Shown here one piece after another: positions 1 to 14,900 of a stretch of 64,000 bases of DNA. The notes beneath the pieces were generated by a model, which had not been told where the DNA came from, did no database searches, and worked only from the letters and a program-made list of their open reading frames with translations. The stretch is from Echinococcus granulosus (taxonomy: Eukaryota > Platyhelminthes > Cestoda > Cyclophyllidea > Taeniidae). A program made the translations under genes and the position numbers. Every line of letters begins with the position of its first letter. Position 1 is the first letter of the stretch. Location of the stretch: positions 660,370 to 724,369 of the forward strand of contig NW_020170382.1 of assembly GCF_000524195.1 (NCBI RefSeq), given 5' to 3'.

Positions 1-2780
1 TTGTCATTCCCTTCCCAAAAATTATCCGGCAGCAACACCATGTAGATATACTTTAAGTAGTACTTTATGTGTTTACTATAACTGAGATTTTAGAGTACAT
101 TTTATCGTAAGAACAAGGATATCAACAACTCACATAGATCAACATGGTGGATGTGGGGACTTGTGAAAAGGTTAGTTTTGGGTCTAATGTGATTTGAGCT
201 TGTCTGCCTTCCAAGTTGAGTTTGCTTAGGTCGCAAAGCCGTGGAGTCACCTTGTCGAACTCTTGGAGCATTTGGAGGTGGTGTTTGAGTCTGGCGATGG
301 GTTAGTGGACTCTCTCTAGACTGTATCAATATTAAGAAAGATCCACCACTACTGATCAAACTACATCAAGAATAATGCTTTAAATGCTCCCGGTAATGGC
401 TTATTTAAATGGTAAGAAAACAACTAATGACGCCTACATTAGCCGACAGAGTTGTGGAAGCCAATATTTAAATAGATCTCGCAGGCATTACCAAATGGCA
501 CAATTTTTCTTAGACTATTTACATGTTCTCTACTTCTTTTAAAATGCGTTGAGTATGCCTTGCATTTAAAATTGATTTCTGACTATTTGACAGCTTAAAA
601 TTTTGATAAGAAACGGCTAAAGTGTTGCGCCATTCACTGAGTGAACAAAGCTATCGTTGGCTGTCTGTCTGCACGCATCACAACGGCTCTAGACGAGTCT
701 GTCCGCTGTGAGCATTTGCGGTGAACTACAGACGAAACAGTACACTTACTGAGGACCTGAAAGTAATTACATTTGGGACCCATGCACACAATATTGCCCA
801 TTACAAGAAAACTTCTTCTTCAGAAACACCCAGTGCTAGTCAGTCAATGAGATGGTTATGGCATCCTTACTTGAGAGAACTGCTGCATAACTGGAAGTGA
901 GAAGTTTCGCAAATTAGTTGCAATGTGAGGAAGATACTGCTTCAGCCTCTTCCTTATCCTCCCCTTTCCCCTGATGATGTACCACCAAGTGATGACGATT
1001 TCCTTTCCCGAGCGTCAGCATTGGACGCTGGCATACGAAATAGGGAGAAATAAAAGCGGCCAGTGCTAGTTTTGTTCCATAGGTGGCAATCACAAGCACA
1101 TGTCTCGTTAGAAGGGAAAGAGAAACAGTAATAATTAATTATTATTTGGGAAGATTCCTTTAGAGCTGCTTAATTTTTAGAAAAAATCTGCAGGACATTA
1201 CTTGTCTACATTGTGACTGAGGAGAAAGGATCAATTTATCTAATGTTTTAATCAGCGAATTTGCAGAAAAGTTAGAAATGCCCTTAAGCATTTTTGTCGT
1301 AAGGCCGGTAATTTTCAAATTTATGTTTTGTGCAGTAAATATAAAACAGTGAGGTACTTTTTAGTTCCCCGCATTTTCACTTTAGTCCTCATTTGTCATA
1401 ATTATTTATTTCAAATAATTGGATATTCTTCAAAATGCACCATTGCTATACATTTCCGAAAGAATGAAATCAATGAAAAATTGTTTTAAATTCCGGTAAG
1501 TACGAAGGTTAAGATAGGGTCAAATCTAACACGAAAGGCCGCCTTGTCGGTGTGGTCAACTGACTGATGGGCTCGACTACCGCTGCGTATTTCACCTTCC
1601 TGTTCAACTGGTCTTTGCTAACTTTTCCTAAAAAAAGGTTTCTAAAAAATACAAGATTCTTGTTAAGTTTTGCATTAGGCTACAAACATTTTTTGGAGTT
1701 ACACTGTTTTAGACATTAAACCCGTTTCCACCTTTGTTTCAGTTTAAACACCTCACGTACTTTTTTGTCCACAAAGTACTAACGGATGTAGGAGTCAACT
1801 GAACACAGGTTGGGGTGAAAAAGAAGAATTTGCCACAGGGAGAACGCTGCCACCTATGTAGAAGGAGGGATGAGGAAAGGTCCTTCTTTAAGCAGGGGTG
1901 TATTTTATATTTCCAGTTTTTATGACACATCAGTAATTTTCCTTGACGCCGCTACCTTCCTGTTGGTTACATCCACCGCTAGGTCGAACATAGGACCACC
2001 CGGAAGTAGATGCTCTGTGGACAAATTATGGCCGAGGTTAATTGGGAGTCCACAGGACGCGATAATAAACGTCATTTGAGTTCATTTATTAAAGTCCTTT
2101 CAAAATTCTCGCATATTGTGTAGTTCCATCTGTCATCAGAGCTCTTCTTGATGGAAGCAGTTTAAAGATCTGGTATGAACCGTTCGTATCAATTCCTTTA
2201 CGATGGTAAAGGGTGGTCGAATTAATTCAGCCACTAGACTTCTTGATAGTATACGTACTCCTTTGGAAGGTTAGCAGACACTAGACGGCAAGAGATTCGT
2301 TACGGTACGACAAAAGGAAGGAATCACCGCGACTGATATCAACTTCTTGATTCATTTTCATCTCCGCACAGGGTGGTAGGGAGGAAGGAGTTTCCAAGGA
2401 ATGAAAAACCCACTTAATATTTTAGGATCCACAAGGACATTTTGGTAATTAACCTTTTCAACTTCAATGTCCATGAAAATCACAGCCACATCTGGTACAG
2501 ATAAGAATTCCTATTTGTGGAATCGCGGTCTAACACCGAGACAAGCCTTAACTTCATTCTTGTCAAAAATAGGAAAAATTAGAAAAAAAAAACATTGTAG
2601 CTGAAACTGATGTTTAATTGCCTAGATCCTCTTGCTGTTTTAAAACGTTGGTAGCTCTATGGGTTTCGTCCTAATAGCTTGAATTTAACTTCATTCTAAT
2701 TTGAGTAAATTTTGTATTTGACAGAAAGAATGGTATCTCTATAACTCTTATAATAAAGTTTCTACAATTCGCTATTTTAG
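1..2780. other. Non-coding left flank (probable intron of the ELK channel gene)
   Basis: No exon could be supported here on either strand. The open frames are short, lack matched splice signals and resemble no family I recognise. The first recognisable channel exon starts at 2781 in the pore loop, so the PAS domain and S1-S5 exons must lie upstream of the window. This stretch is therefore most simply read as intron sequence. Confidence 0.5.
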
Positions 2781-2975
2781 GCTGGTTGTTTGAGCTGTCG
2801 GAGCGAACTAACGCTTATTATGGGGCCAACATGACAGGTGGGCCAAGTCGAAGTAGTATCTACATTTCTAGTCTCTACTTCACAATGAGCAGTCTCACCT
2901 CCGTCGGTTTCGGCAATGTCTCACCCAACACGAGCAATGAAAAGGTATTCTCCATTGTCTCCATGCTGGTGGGAG
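2781..2975 (+). CDS. ELK: ELK channel exon: turret, selectivity filter and start of S6
   Basis: The exon follows the acceptor ctattttag and ends at the donor GTAAGT (phase 2 in, phase 1 out). It encodes the end of S5, a turret with GGPSRSS, the pore helix YFTMSSLTS and the filter SVGFGN, which marks KCNH channels (most other Kv channels have GYG). The start of S6 follows ([10 protein letters not shown]). The turret N-A-Y-Y-G-A-N-M-T contains a possible N-glycosylation site (N-M-T), as in many KCNH channels. Confidence 0.95.
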
Positions 2976-5900
2976 GTAAGTCTGCTCCGTAAATGCTTCG
3001 TGATAGACAGTTATTATGCTTCAGGCGATATGTTTGATAAATTCTTAATAACGCCGGATATACACTAGTCACCTACTACATCGCCGTGGTGGTAAAAATG
3101 ACAACTAGTCATAGCCTGTCATACGCTGCTGCTACGACAATTTACCATTAGAAAGACCTAGTAAATAATATCCACTTGATGATTGACACATTGTGTGATA
3201 TTGACAGACTGTTGCTTGCATGGAGATGACTATCACAGCTATTTTTGCTGTTCCACCGTCTTTATAAAGAATGATTGTAGATAACCTGTTTCGGTTTTTT
3301 TGAGTAATAACATCTGCCAGCCCCAGTCGTTTCAGTTATAGAGAGCAGGAATGCTAGATAAGCCAGAAATTTGGTCAGCTTCTAAAAAACTCTTCAGTTT
3401 TACTATATTTTGTTTTAATCAAGCACGTTTGCATATATTTTGTGGCCTTAAAGGCTTTATGTATTCATTTACTGTAAGACTTCTATGTGGTGTGGCCATC
3501 TCAACAGAATCGTTCTAATTGGTAGATCGGCTACCCCTACAAATCATTCTGATAGCTTTCTTTCCCTGGTGAAATTATGTGTCTAAGGGGCAAGAAATAC
3601 AAAGGTTGTCGGGATGTCTCGACCACAAGGAAGTCAAAAAAATGAAGAGCAATCATATCCCCTTATCTACGATGCTTTAAATGGTTTACAACGCTACAGT
3701 CTGAGGTAGGATGAATGACCCCGAACATTTATCATTACTTTGTCAACTTCGTTGACGGGATGCACGCCCATAGGCACGTGGACAGAGGAAGAACCTCCGA
3801 AAGTGCGGTGTAGTTGTAGTATTGCAAAGAAACCGTTTAAAAAATAATTATTTTGCTTATAGTCAAGAAGAAAGTGCCCGCTACTTCGTCCACTTGATAG
3901 GTCCTTCTGAATAGATGCCTTTACTAAATTTTGGCGAATTTAACAGCGAAAGAAAATGTTGTATCTTTCCTAGTTTTTGCTCAATTTTGGCAAAAATCTT
4001 CCTTCTCAGAATTTGTTACGTTTAAATAGAGTCGAGAACTTCCAAAGTGGAACTCAGTGCGATATTACTGAAGGCACTTTCCACCATGTCAGCAATAATC
4101 AGTCTGCCGGTGAAAAACAAAAACTTGGAAAAAATTTGGTCTGATAGAAAAATCAGTGAATTATAGATGCTTTTTTTTTCAGCTCTCATGCACGCAGCAG
4201 TGTTTGGCAACGTGACAACCATCATCCAGCGCATGTACACACGACGATCAGCCTACCAGACGAAGAATCAGGACCTGAAGGACTTCACCAGGGCACATCA
4301 CTTGCCGAAGCAACTTCGGCAGAGAATGCTGGAATTCTATCAGGCCATGTGGTCCATCAATCGGGGAATTGACAAGCAAACTGTAAGCACCTCCACTGCC
4401 GTCACCTTAGCTGGGATAAGTTAAATGAACATATTAGCATAAAGTGGCGGCAACTGGTTGAGAGATTTCCCAAGACTACTGACTTTTATGCGTTTTTATT
4501 TACACTTGCATTCGAGCGCGGTACTTGTGCAGAATTTGCAATCACAAAGGCGTATAGTTTGAAGTTCATCCTTCTCTGCAAGACTTTTTTGCGCTCTTCT
4601 ACACGTTGAGCAAACTTCATCACTGTTACTCAGACCTTTACCATTGTCCCTAGTTCTTTTGCTTGATAATGGTCGTGGAGTTATCTACAGCCATGATATT
4701 TGACAACAGGAGCGCTTGTGCGTTCTACCTCAGTTGACTACTAAGGGTAAAATAAAGGTTTTCATTACAAAACTTTAGGAAAAAAACCCATTTCAAGGAA
4801 TCATGGTTGCTGGTTTGAAGCAGAAACATCTTTAAAAATGTCCAGGGATGCAACTTTGAGCAATGAGGCGCACTTCCTCTGGGGACCGATAACCATAAAA
4901 CTTTTCGTTTGTAAGCTGCAACTTCCGTGAAAATGTTAGTTGATGGTTGCGCTTTGAATTAACCCCTTTTATGAAACCATTTTATGCTCAAACTATTGCC
5001 CAACACGGTTTGAAAGCTACCATTTCTGCATATACTTGAGTAAAGGAGGACATGCGGTGGCCTGGAGTACTTGCGCTTCACCTTTTTCGGCACTGCTATG
5101 ACGCATTGCGTTTTGGCCAAATGAAAGCACTCACTTCCGAATTAAATGGATCCCAGTGGTTTTAAAATGCATTTATAAAGAGAAGAACACTGACGACAGA
5201 CGAGATTTGGGCATGAAGCATCAAAGATAATGCAATACCGAGGCAGGAAAGGTAGGTGTACATTTTCTGGCGGCTGCATGCAGCGTCTTAAGACTCTCCC
5301 GAGGACGAAGGAAGAAAATACTAGGAAATAAAGTCCATTACTGAAGTACGGAAGAGCTGAAAAGGCCACCGGTATGGTCCGGATGTCACGCTGCCCAATG
5401 GAAGTACAATCGTGTAGGCTTCAGTTGTCGTGAAACCTAAGTGAAGAGTTAAACAAATAAACAAAGTACTACGAGACCCTCTTTCCTTTTAAGCGCCGTC
5501 TACGGGGCTCCTATTAGCTAAACTCCTGCATCGACCATCAAAGCATAGTCGAATTTGCGTGCAACTGAGGTTATGCATGAGCCCAACGTCACTGATCCTC
5601 CTTGCCACCTCCACTTGCGTCTGAATTTTTGTCCTATTTGGGAACAGCACCAAGGGAAAGGCAAATGTGCTAACCACCCCGAATGTTCATCGCCAGTCGT
5701 AGGGACATTAACCTAAAGCCAAAGTCTTATAATAAAGGACTTTGTTTTTACTTGATTGCTGCCCACCCATTCATATCTACATGGGTTTTATCCAGCTAGT
5801 AGAGAGATATAGGAGGTATCACGTGTTCACCGAACTGACATTTTTACATAGGTGCCGTAAACAGCTCCGTGGCGAACTTTTATAGTCAGTTGACGGCTAG

Positions 5901-8900
5901 TGTCGCTTCAGATGTTAGTAGCAGTCCTACAAAACACGAGATTGGGGTGGTTGCCAAAGGTGGACGTCATTTTCAACCCTGCAGTTGGGAGTCGTCACCG
6001 ATTCTCCCACCCACATCATTTGCCCTTCTTACGTCACGATTTGGTTTAGCGTATTGGAATAAAAATCAAGGTAGTCGTCCCTTCTGATTAGAATCGCTTT
6101 CTGCTGCCATCATTGTAGCCTCCTAAGACTTTTCGGAAAAAGGAAGAAGACAATCGCGGAGCTTTTAGTTTCCGTGAAACCGAAACGAGGAGTCGAATAA
6201 GCCATCAAGGTACTAAATATAAATCCCACGACTCGGTAAATTTTGAGATTTGGCCATTTTGCCTTATTTTTAACAAACTAACAATTCAGTTTGCTGGGGA
6301 TAATTATGTGCTAAGGTGTGGTGCTAGCTGGTCAGACCGTCAGCAAGCTATTTAAATTAACAGTAAGCAAAGAAACAAACTACTTTTTCAAAAATAGAAA
6401 AGAATGCATTCAAAAATAATGTATTGCCGTCCTCAAGCCTTTGTGCAACTACATATTTCAATTCGGTTTCCAATTGTTTCATGAAACTGAAGTCCTTTGA
6501 TGCAGTTTTAAGTGACAGATTTACAATTGTGCCATCAACGCGAAAAATACGGGAAAGGTGTCCGAAATTTCCTAAAATGGTGTCACCAAGGCTGGGAAAA
6601 TGCGTGGAAGCAAGCATAGTTGACAGGAGGTTAGGCATTACTCCAAGCGTCTCGGATATTGCTCCCTTAGCCTGCAATTAAGAAATGATCCCCTTCCTTG
6701 ATGACCTCTTTTCACCTTTAATCAAAGGCTGGAAAACCTTTTACCTACCTGATGTCTTCACCTACCTAATCACTACTTGAAGAGAATAACAAATAAGACT
6801 TGCACAAAGGCCTTGTATATTCTTCTTTAAATCCTTTTGGCTACCAAGTTTCTCTAAAATTTACCAGCCATGATAATGGTGTCTGTCGCTACAAAAAGGA
6901 GTAAAATATTATGTTTTGTCTAATCATGCAATAAGCAGCCCATATCTTGTCTAGATTGCCGTGTAACGGTTGGTTAACTCCAGCTGAACGTGTTCCTAAT
7001 TTCAAAAAGAAAGTGGCGGGATGATCCACGAATTCCCTATAGTAATTTTATTTGCATTCTTTTATTTAGATTTATTCTTTTTTGTTCTTATAAGTTGATT
7101 TTTAAGGAATAAATGCTTATTTTTAGGGACTTTGTGCCTCTATTCTTGTTAGTATACCCTTCCATGTGGTACTTCATTTATGCAGCATAACTTTCCGCAG
7201 TCTAACGTCCAAGAGAGGGGAGGAAGAGGGTCTTGTGACCTGGTTCTGCGACATAGCGATGCATTTTACAGATAATGCAGGCCTTTCCCGAGGAGATGCG
7301 TGGAGACATAGCGCTGCACATAAACAGGGAGATGCTTTCGCTGCCTATCTTCAAGTCGGCTAGCATCGGCTGTCAAAAGAGCATCGCCCAACTCATTGGT
7401 ACTCGCTTTGCCACGCCCGGCGAATACCTTGTGCATCGTGGTGATGCCATTCGCAATCTCTACTTCGTTTGCAGCGGTTCTCTCGAAATTCTCGATGAAG
7501 AAGGCTCGGTAGTTGCACTGCTGGGTAAGTTATGCCCATTATGGTCTTTCCAAGGTCAAGGTCGACACTGACTTGATCAAGTGATCAAACCCGCCAAGCA
7601 GATTTTGGGCGGCAAATTTAATTAAATGATGCGAGATCATATGTTGCCACAAATTTACATATTTGTAGTTTTATCAGGGCGTCCCTTTTGCAATTTACCT
7701 CATTCTATATGCCCTAAGGTATTTAATTTACCCTCTTTGCCAAAGGTATTTGGGTTATATGTTGATGTAGCATTTGTTTGATCGGCATCGGTGATTCACT
7801 TTTCACCCGCGAGGTCCCAAAGCTAGCACAAACCATGTCGCCGAATTTAAGTTGCAAAGTAATAAGGGGTGGATCACACTAGCCCCACAATACGGATATT
7901 TTCATAGGCATATTCTGTGTCAAGTAATCATCTGTTTTATTCCTGTCTATTATAAGTTATTAGTTCGACATTTAATTTCCTCAAACTTGATGAAATATTT
8001 GTCAAAAATTTGTTTTTTGTCTGTTCTTGATATGACAAACCTCTGCTAGCCGTCCAAATTAAACACACTGAAAGACGCTTCTACAGTTTTAATTTGAATA
8101 AAGCTACAGTGCATTTTTTCAGCTAATCAGACCCACCGAACGAAATATACCTTAAAACCCTGGTAAATTTCGGCAACTAACTTTAGCTAGCTAAATATGA
8201 TAGGGACAAAGTCACTGTGGCAACTGTATTTTGTGAATTACTCGGTTTTTGCTAAATTTGCTACACTTTTTCCCAGTAATTGACATTAGTTAACGGCCGA
8301 GGGTTTTGTGAAAATAATGGGATAGCTTTTCTAAGGCAGATCGCTTTTTCATTATATGCTAGGTTTTGGCCAAAGCAGGTACCTTTTAGATGAATTTCAT
8401 TCCAAGGTCTGCTATAAATCTATAAAAAGCAAATTTAACGAGGATCCCTTTTCACAGTCATGGCCTGACTGTATGATCACAGTCCCTCTTTGATGCGTAC
8501 ATCTAATACTTTAAACGCATCCAAGATTAGCAGGGCATAGAAATGATCGGTAATTGCCTGAACAAACCGGTGTGATACTTAAAGTGGAAAAGTTTTCTAC
8601 CCAGTAATATCACAGACGGTTTTATGGAGTCTGATAAAGGTCAGCTGATAAGCACGACCAAGGTGGCGTTCCACGTCGACACCCCTTTCCACAATTCCCC
8701 ACTTTATTGGCTATTTCACTAGAGGAGCAATCTAATGCAGTCCTAGTTGCAACAGTACCTTTTAAACTAAAGAGAACTTTACTTCTCCAAATGAACTGTA
8801 CTTTTTGGCGATTTCATTGTTTTAATATCACGTCCTTTCTCATTTTTCCTATTTGTAATAGCCAACTATTGTTTTATAGGCCACGTGTGATTAGCATCAA

Positions 8901-11900
8901 ATTCTACATGCTATTTCTATAGTTCTCTCGAAGCCGTTAAGCATTTTATAAGAGCACAAGTAACAGTTGAATTCGTCAATGGTAAAGGTCTTTTGAAAAG
9001 GCTTAAACTCTTCCGGACACTATGGGCACACATCCACTTAAGTGCTCTTGGCTTTGGACAGAAACTTTAACAGACAATTCCAACAACTTATTGTTAATCA
9101 GTTTTAGTATAATGGGGTTGTTTTTTTCTAATAGCAAAAATTTTACACTAAAAGCACAATTTTTAGTTAGAGGATAGTATAACATGGTTCTTTGTGAATT
9201 TTAACTATGAGACCACCGTTTGTTACAGAAAAGAAATGGCTGCTTTTAAGGAGCTGAATTCATACCTCAATTATTCATCCATTTATTTACTCCTTCTTGA
9301 TGTGTTTCTTAACATTTATAAATTACTAACACAATGGTTAATCCTTCATGGCATTCTATGAGGAATAATGTGGAGGAGTGCCTGAGTTACTTAAAGTGAT
9401 TTGAATAAAATAATATTTGTGTAGACTGAGGAAGTAATACAGTAGGACTTTTAAGGAAAAATATCAATTTAGAAGAGAAGAAAATGGTAAATCGGCTGAA
9501 ACTCATCTGAGACAAATTTTGATTGCACGCACTGGAGAAAATTTCCTTGATGACTAAAAAAAAAATGCAGTTTTGATATTAATAGCTGAACTGGCCTGAT
9601 GTAACTTTCGGAGCTTATAAAAAACATAGAATTTTTTACATGCGTCCACCAAAAAGTAGCGATTTACGACAATCTTGCAGTATTCTTTGTTGTACGATAC
9701 AGTTTATGCTAGTTTTTACCATAAAATGTCCGCCTAAAGAATATAATACAACTCGAGTTTGTCTGTTTCCCAAACCAAGTCCGATTCAGTTCCGAGGTTG
9801 CGGAATCGCCTCACAAAAATGATTTAGTACCTGGACAAAGCATAATATGTGATAGCATAGCATACAAGCCAGAAACAGTGCACACAATTTAATTTCTGTG
9901 TTGGTATGGTACACTTGTTTGTGAATAAATTACTTTTTGGAAGAANNNNNNNNNNNNNNNNNNNNNNNNNNNNNNNNNNNNNNNNNNNNNNNNNNNNNNN
10001 NNNNNNNNNNNNNNNNNNNNNNNNNNNNNNNNNNNNNNNNNNNNNCAATTACATGATTGTGTCAGGGAATTGGACATGCAAGATGACAAAAAGATTGATT
10101 TACACCTATATTAACCGGGAAGGAAAAGCCTTAGAAGCCGCTAAGCTGACTAGTTTCATATGCATTAAAAGTGATAATATGCTTAAAAGACTATCATGTT
10201 GTTCTCTTCTTCAGCCTATGTAATTGCTTGGCGTGCATTTTAGGTTGATTGTCGATAAGAAATATCTTTTATTATTTAACCGAGAGCTACTCACTGTGGA
10301 CCTTAAAGCCCAGAACTGTTCATTCGCTGGCAGCCAGACAACTGGTTTGATTGAGATTACTTTTTTATTAATGGACAGCTTGCACGCGTACCGAAAAATT
10401 TTTTTTCTCCGCAAACAGCAATTACTGGTTTAAAGATAAAAAATGTCCTTTTTTGGAAAGCAATACCAGAGCTGTAAGGGGATCTGTGCTTTTGTTGGGA
10501 TAAGAGAACGATACCTCTTCGTCTTCATCCCCGATGTCCCTCGGATAATATTTCTCCGAGTGTTTATTGTCCCCTTCCCATTACTTTGGCTTTAGACAGT
10601 CGTATACAAAATAAGTGAGATAAAGAGATCAGTGATTAGGGCTGGGTTTTACTGGCTCCTAAAGAAAACAAATTTTATTCAATGTCCTACTAAAAGAAAA
10701 AATGGACTGCGATGGTTTTTAGTTCAAAGATTGAACTACTCAAAGAATCTTTGTGCAGTCGTTTATTTTGCATCACTGAAAACCACAAGGACATTGCTAA
10801 TTGCTTTACATTACCTCAGTAAGTTAAAAGTGAATAAAGATCCAAATGATGCATTTTGATGAATTTTCTCAACCTAGATTATTTATCCAGTGGGAAATCG
10901 TTTCATGCGATCTGGAATCCTGGTGTTAGCAGAATGGAAGAAGTCAAAGCAAAACCAAAGAACGGGTTTTATAGTAATAAATAGGGCATTTTTGACCTTA
11001 GGAAAGTGCGATCTCTTTGGCACGGACATAGACGACCGACCATTCATTGGTCTCTCGGCTTTCAATGTGAAAGCACTCACCTACTGCGAACTGCAAGACA
11101 TCCTGCTCGATGCATCTCTGTTCAGCATTCTTGACCTCTACCCAAATTACTCCAGGGAGTTCTCGGCTGCCTTACACGATGAACTCTCCTTCAATATCAA
11201 AGAGGGCTACGATCCAGTGAGTTATCCCTGCCACCTTACTAAGCCTGTGATTTAGAATTTGTCTTGATCTATTTCCACTTTTTCAGCTAGCTAGGAATTG
11301 GGATCAAAGGAATATGGGCGATTACGTCTGTTTCTTTAACATCAGTTTCGCAGGCGTACGACTACCTTGTTTCAGTTGTCATCTTGTTCCATCTTAATAG
11401 CTTCTATGATGATCTCTTCCCAAGTCCAACCGATAGACGTGCAATCATTTAGTTAAACCCTCACAAAACGTGGCAATACGCTGCTGCAAAGGGCCCTACT
11501 GATTACTCAAATGCGACAAACGTTTTAATCTCGACAGTCGATCAAGGCAAAGTGTATGCAGGCAGGGTTGTTCGTCCCCCTTTAAGCGTTAGGTGGAGGA
11601 ATTATTACGATGAATAGGACTTATACGATCTAATGGATAGCTGTTGTAAGAGATATTCAGGAAGTTGGAAGCAAAGATAGTGGAGTGATTGCATCTGGTG
11701 ACAAGGGTAATTATGGGCTTGTTACATCAATTAAAGTCTACTATTATGAAGCCTTCTCGTGACATGTTAACTAATATTAACAGCACGAGGCGTATCTTTG
11801 TGGCCATCAAGTCGTTTAATCTGGAATTGTGTATGTGTGTGCGTCGGTGGCAATCCTGATGAAATGAAAACGCCTGCGCGAAAGGAAAGTCAATTAGTCT

Positions 11901-14900
11901 GACTCTAGCTGCCTTAATTTTGAAAAATGTTTTCAAATTTGATGATCAAAATCAATCTTAGAAATAATTGCTCGTAACACGGTCTCTGTCTGAGACCAAG
12001 AAATGAGTTTACAATTGAATCTCTTCATTAAGGTGGATTAACTCCTGTACCTTTGTGCCAGTCCCTCTCGCTTAAGGCCATTTTGGCGATGGCTTAAGCA
12101 CCACTCAATTCACTTTTAGTATTCCGAGTCATTTTTGAAGACGAAATTAGTCATGATACATGACAGAAGAAGTATTACTGACGTTCAGAAGGGCTAGGAG
12201 CTACTGGCGTGGCCCAAAAATGCCATGCCACTCAATGTGAGCACAACGACCTGGAGTACCTGCGAAAGAAAAATAGAGTTGGGAAAATTATTAATGTATT
12301 GCATAGCACCCCCTCCTTTTGAGTGCCGTCCTCGGCGCTCCCCTTGGTCAACCTCTCTCACCGGCCATCAAAACGAGGTGGGTGTCATAGAAAATACACT
12401 TACCAACCAACCGCGCCATATAGAATTTGCTTTCTCTTAAGACGATATCTGACTACAACGTCACTGATTCCTCTTGGCTATTTCACTAAAACTGGAGTTT
12501 CCTTCCATTTGGGAACTGTGCTGGCCATTAAGTCTGTCTATCTCTAGTCGTAGGAGCACTGGCCTAAAAGCAGAGTCGTTTAATGAGACCAAGATTGGAA
12601 TAGTTTAATGGGGATAGTAATTCGTTTCTATTCCGCCATCCTTCTTTGTTCTCACCTTAGTGCTGCCCAGCCATATCTGATTTTTATCTAGCCAGTAGAG
12701 AGGTAGAAGAGGTACCGCATGTTCACTTACTTGTCATCTTTATACAGGTACCGTAGACAGCTCTGTAGCGAACTCTTCCAGGTGGTTCAAGGCCATGGCA
12801 GGTGTCGCTTCAGTTGTTAATGTCATTTCTAGAGAACACGGGAATGTAGTAGTTGCCGAATGTACACGTCATTTTTAACCCTTCCGTTAAGGGTTGTCAT
12901 AGACTCTTCTATCCGAAAAACATGCTCTTCTTCAGTGCCGATAAGGTTTATCAGTCAGTAATAGAAATCGAGGTAGATGTCTTTTAGGTTCGGGCTTGCT
13001 TTTCGCAGTGCTTAATGCAGCGTTGCAAGACTTTCCTGACGACGAAAGGAAATATGATACTCGGGAATAATATGTATTGTCGATGTACAGAAGGGCTAAG
13101 GGCTACTTACCTAGCTCAAAGACCGTGTCCCTCAGCAGAAGTACAAAGGCAGGACTTTAGGTGCCAGCGAAACCAAAGTGAAAAGTTAAACAATTAAAGT
13201 ATTACACACCTTCGTGTAGATCACCTAATCCGGTGATGTGTGTCCTTCTAGAACTCAAAACATTGACCAAGAGATAAAAATTTAATTCATGAGCGTCTTT
13301 AGAATATCGCTGAACTATTGGCCAGCATTAAGCTGATGCAGGTCAGTACGAAGTCGCCGGAGTTATTAAATAATAAAATTGAAAAGTTTACTTTTTTAGA
13401 AGGATTTATTGCCATGCGTATCCATTTGAAAACTACTATGGATGACAAATTTCTTCATCCGGTTGTTGTTAAATAATCTGACACTACGACAATCAATTAT
13501 TTTCAGGTGAATACTGTTTTCCTGGGTTACTATTGTTAATCCAAGACTCATTAGGAAGGCCGAATGTTTGAAAACCCAAGACAACTTTTTTTATATACTA
13601 TCGCTTGCTGCATTCATACAATCATCTCAGTGCTGAACCAGTACCTGGAAGGCTACGCCTAAGAAAGATACGTCTATACCACTGAAATATCTTTGACCAG
13701 ATTGCACGTAACTCTCCTGTTTCCCTGTGTGCGCCAACTGCTACAAGTTGCAAATATCCCTCAACATTTGTCATCACTGATCCCACAGAATAGTTCATCT
13801 ATCGTACGACTTCAACCACAGGTCATGTGTGGATGGGGTGTTCAGTACGAAGCAGGCTTGCCACGTGCTGACCGAATGCTCACAGGAATGCTTGTTGCGG
13901 TGTCGACTAAGAGTACGCCACTATGGTCGAGATTGTCACAGACAGACAGGCATCCAAGTGCCTTTGAAGCGTTGGTATTGTTTAAATATCTAACTGTGGT
14001 TCAGCACCACCTTCCCTCACTGCTCTTTAATGACTGTAAAGAGATCAATGGTATACCGGACTAACTAACGGCGTGCGTCCGACCCCAAGTATTAGGATGC
14101 ACTTGGTTTGTACTACTGAGTGAAGCACCACTTTCCTACTTATAGTTTAATGTTCCATTCCACAGAAGCACTTCTCGCGAAAAATTTAAAACTTGAATTT
14201 GAGTTAGAGCGTTTTCGATTAAGAGGGATTGGGCGAGGTATCTGTCATTACAGAGAATGAGTAAGATTTGCATGGGACTACCCTTTGTTTTAGTTTGCCA
14301 AAGACGACATTGAGACATTGGCAGCGATCACAAAGCACTCTTCATCACCCCAAAGCCTATCTACTCTACCACAGTGCTCTTCTGAGGCCAACACTGACCA
14401 CAGACTCAGCAACAGTAGTGTCACAAGTTTACACCGGGCGTTGGAAGAGGGCGATCTTAACGCCTCACCGGGTCTGCGAGGCTCCCAGGAGCACCTGCTT
14501 GGGAAAGCTCAGCAGAGTCGATGGTATCTTGCCTCTTCGTCAGCAGGCAGTGAAACCACAGTGGATAATCTCGTTGGGGGGATGTCGATAATGGCGAAAG
14601 TTGGTGAGGGTGAGGAGTCGTTGACCTCGAAGGTTAAGAGGAGCCTCCTATTCTCGTGCCGGGCAGGTAGAGTGAGTTGTCAGCATACAAACCTTTCGAT
14701 GGACTCGTTTATACCGTCGGTTGAGGAAAAAGAGGCCACAAAGTCTATAAGACGTATCTGTTCCATTGAGCGTGTCAATGAGGCGTAAGTGAAGTAATTT
14801 ATTCAGGATTATTTTAATGCTATTTTATAAGTTAAAAGTGGTATATTCTATTTGCCCATTTGACCTGAAAAATCAGTTATTTTGTTTTGAAACATGCTTT

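Noticed and set aside
5869..6087. Frames inside TRIM-like copies (also 12225-12547, 16272-16670, 22512-22772)
   Set aside because: The frames are not conserved among copies, so the element interior is treated as non-coding.
6357..6681. Opposed ORFs of 85 and 106 codons in an ELK intron
   Set aside because: They are mirror frames of the same stretch, with no family match and no splice borders.
9824..10223. Frames running through the N gap
   Set aside because: They exist only because N codons are read as open.
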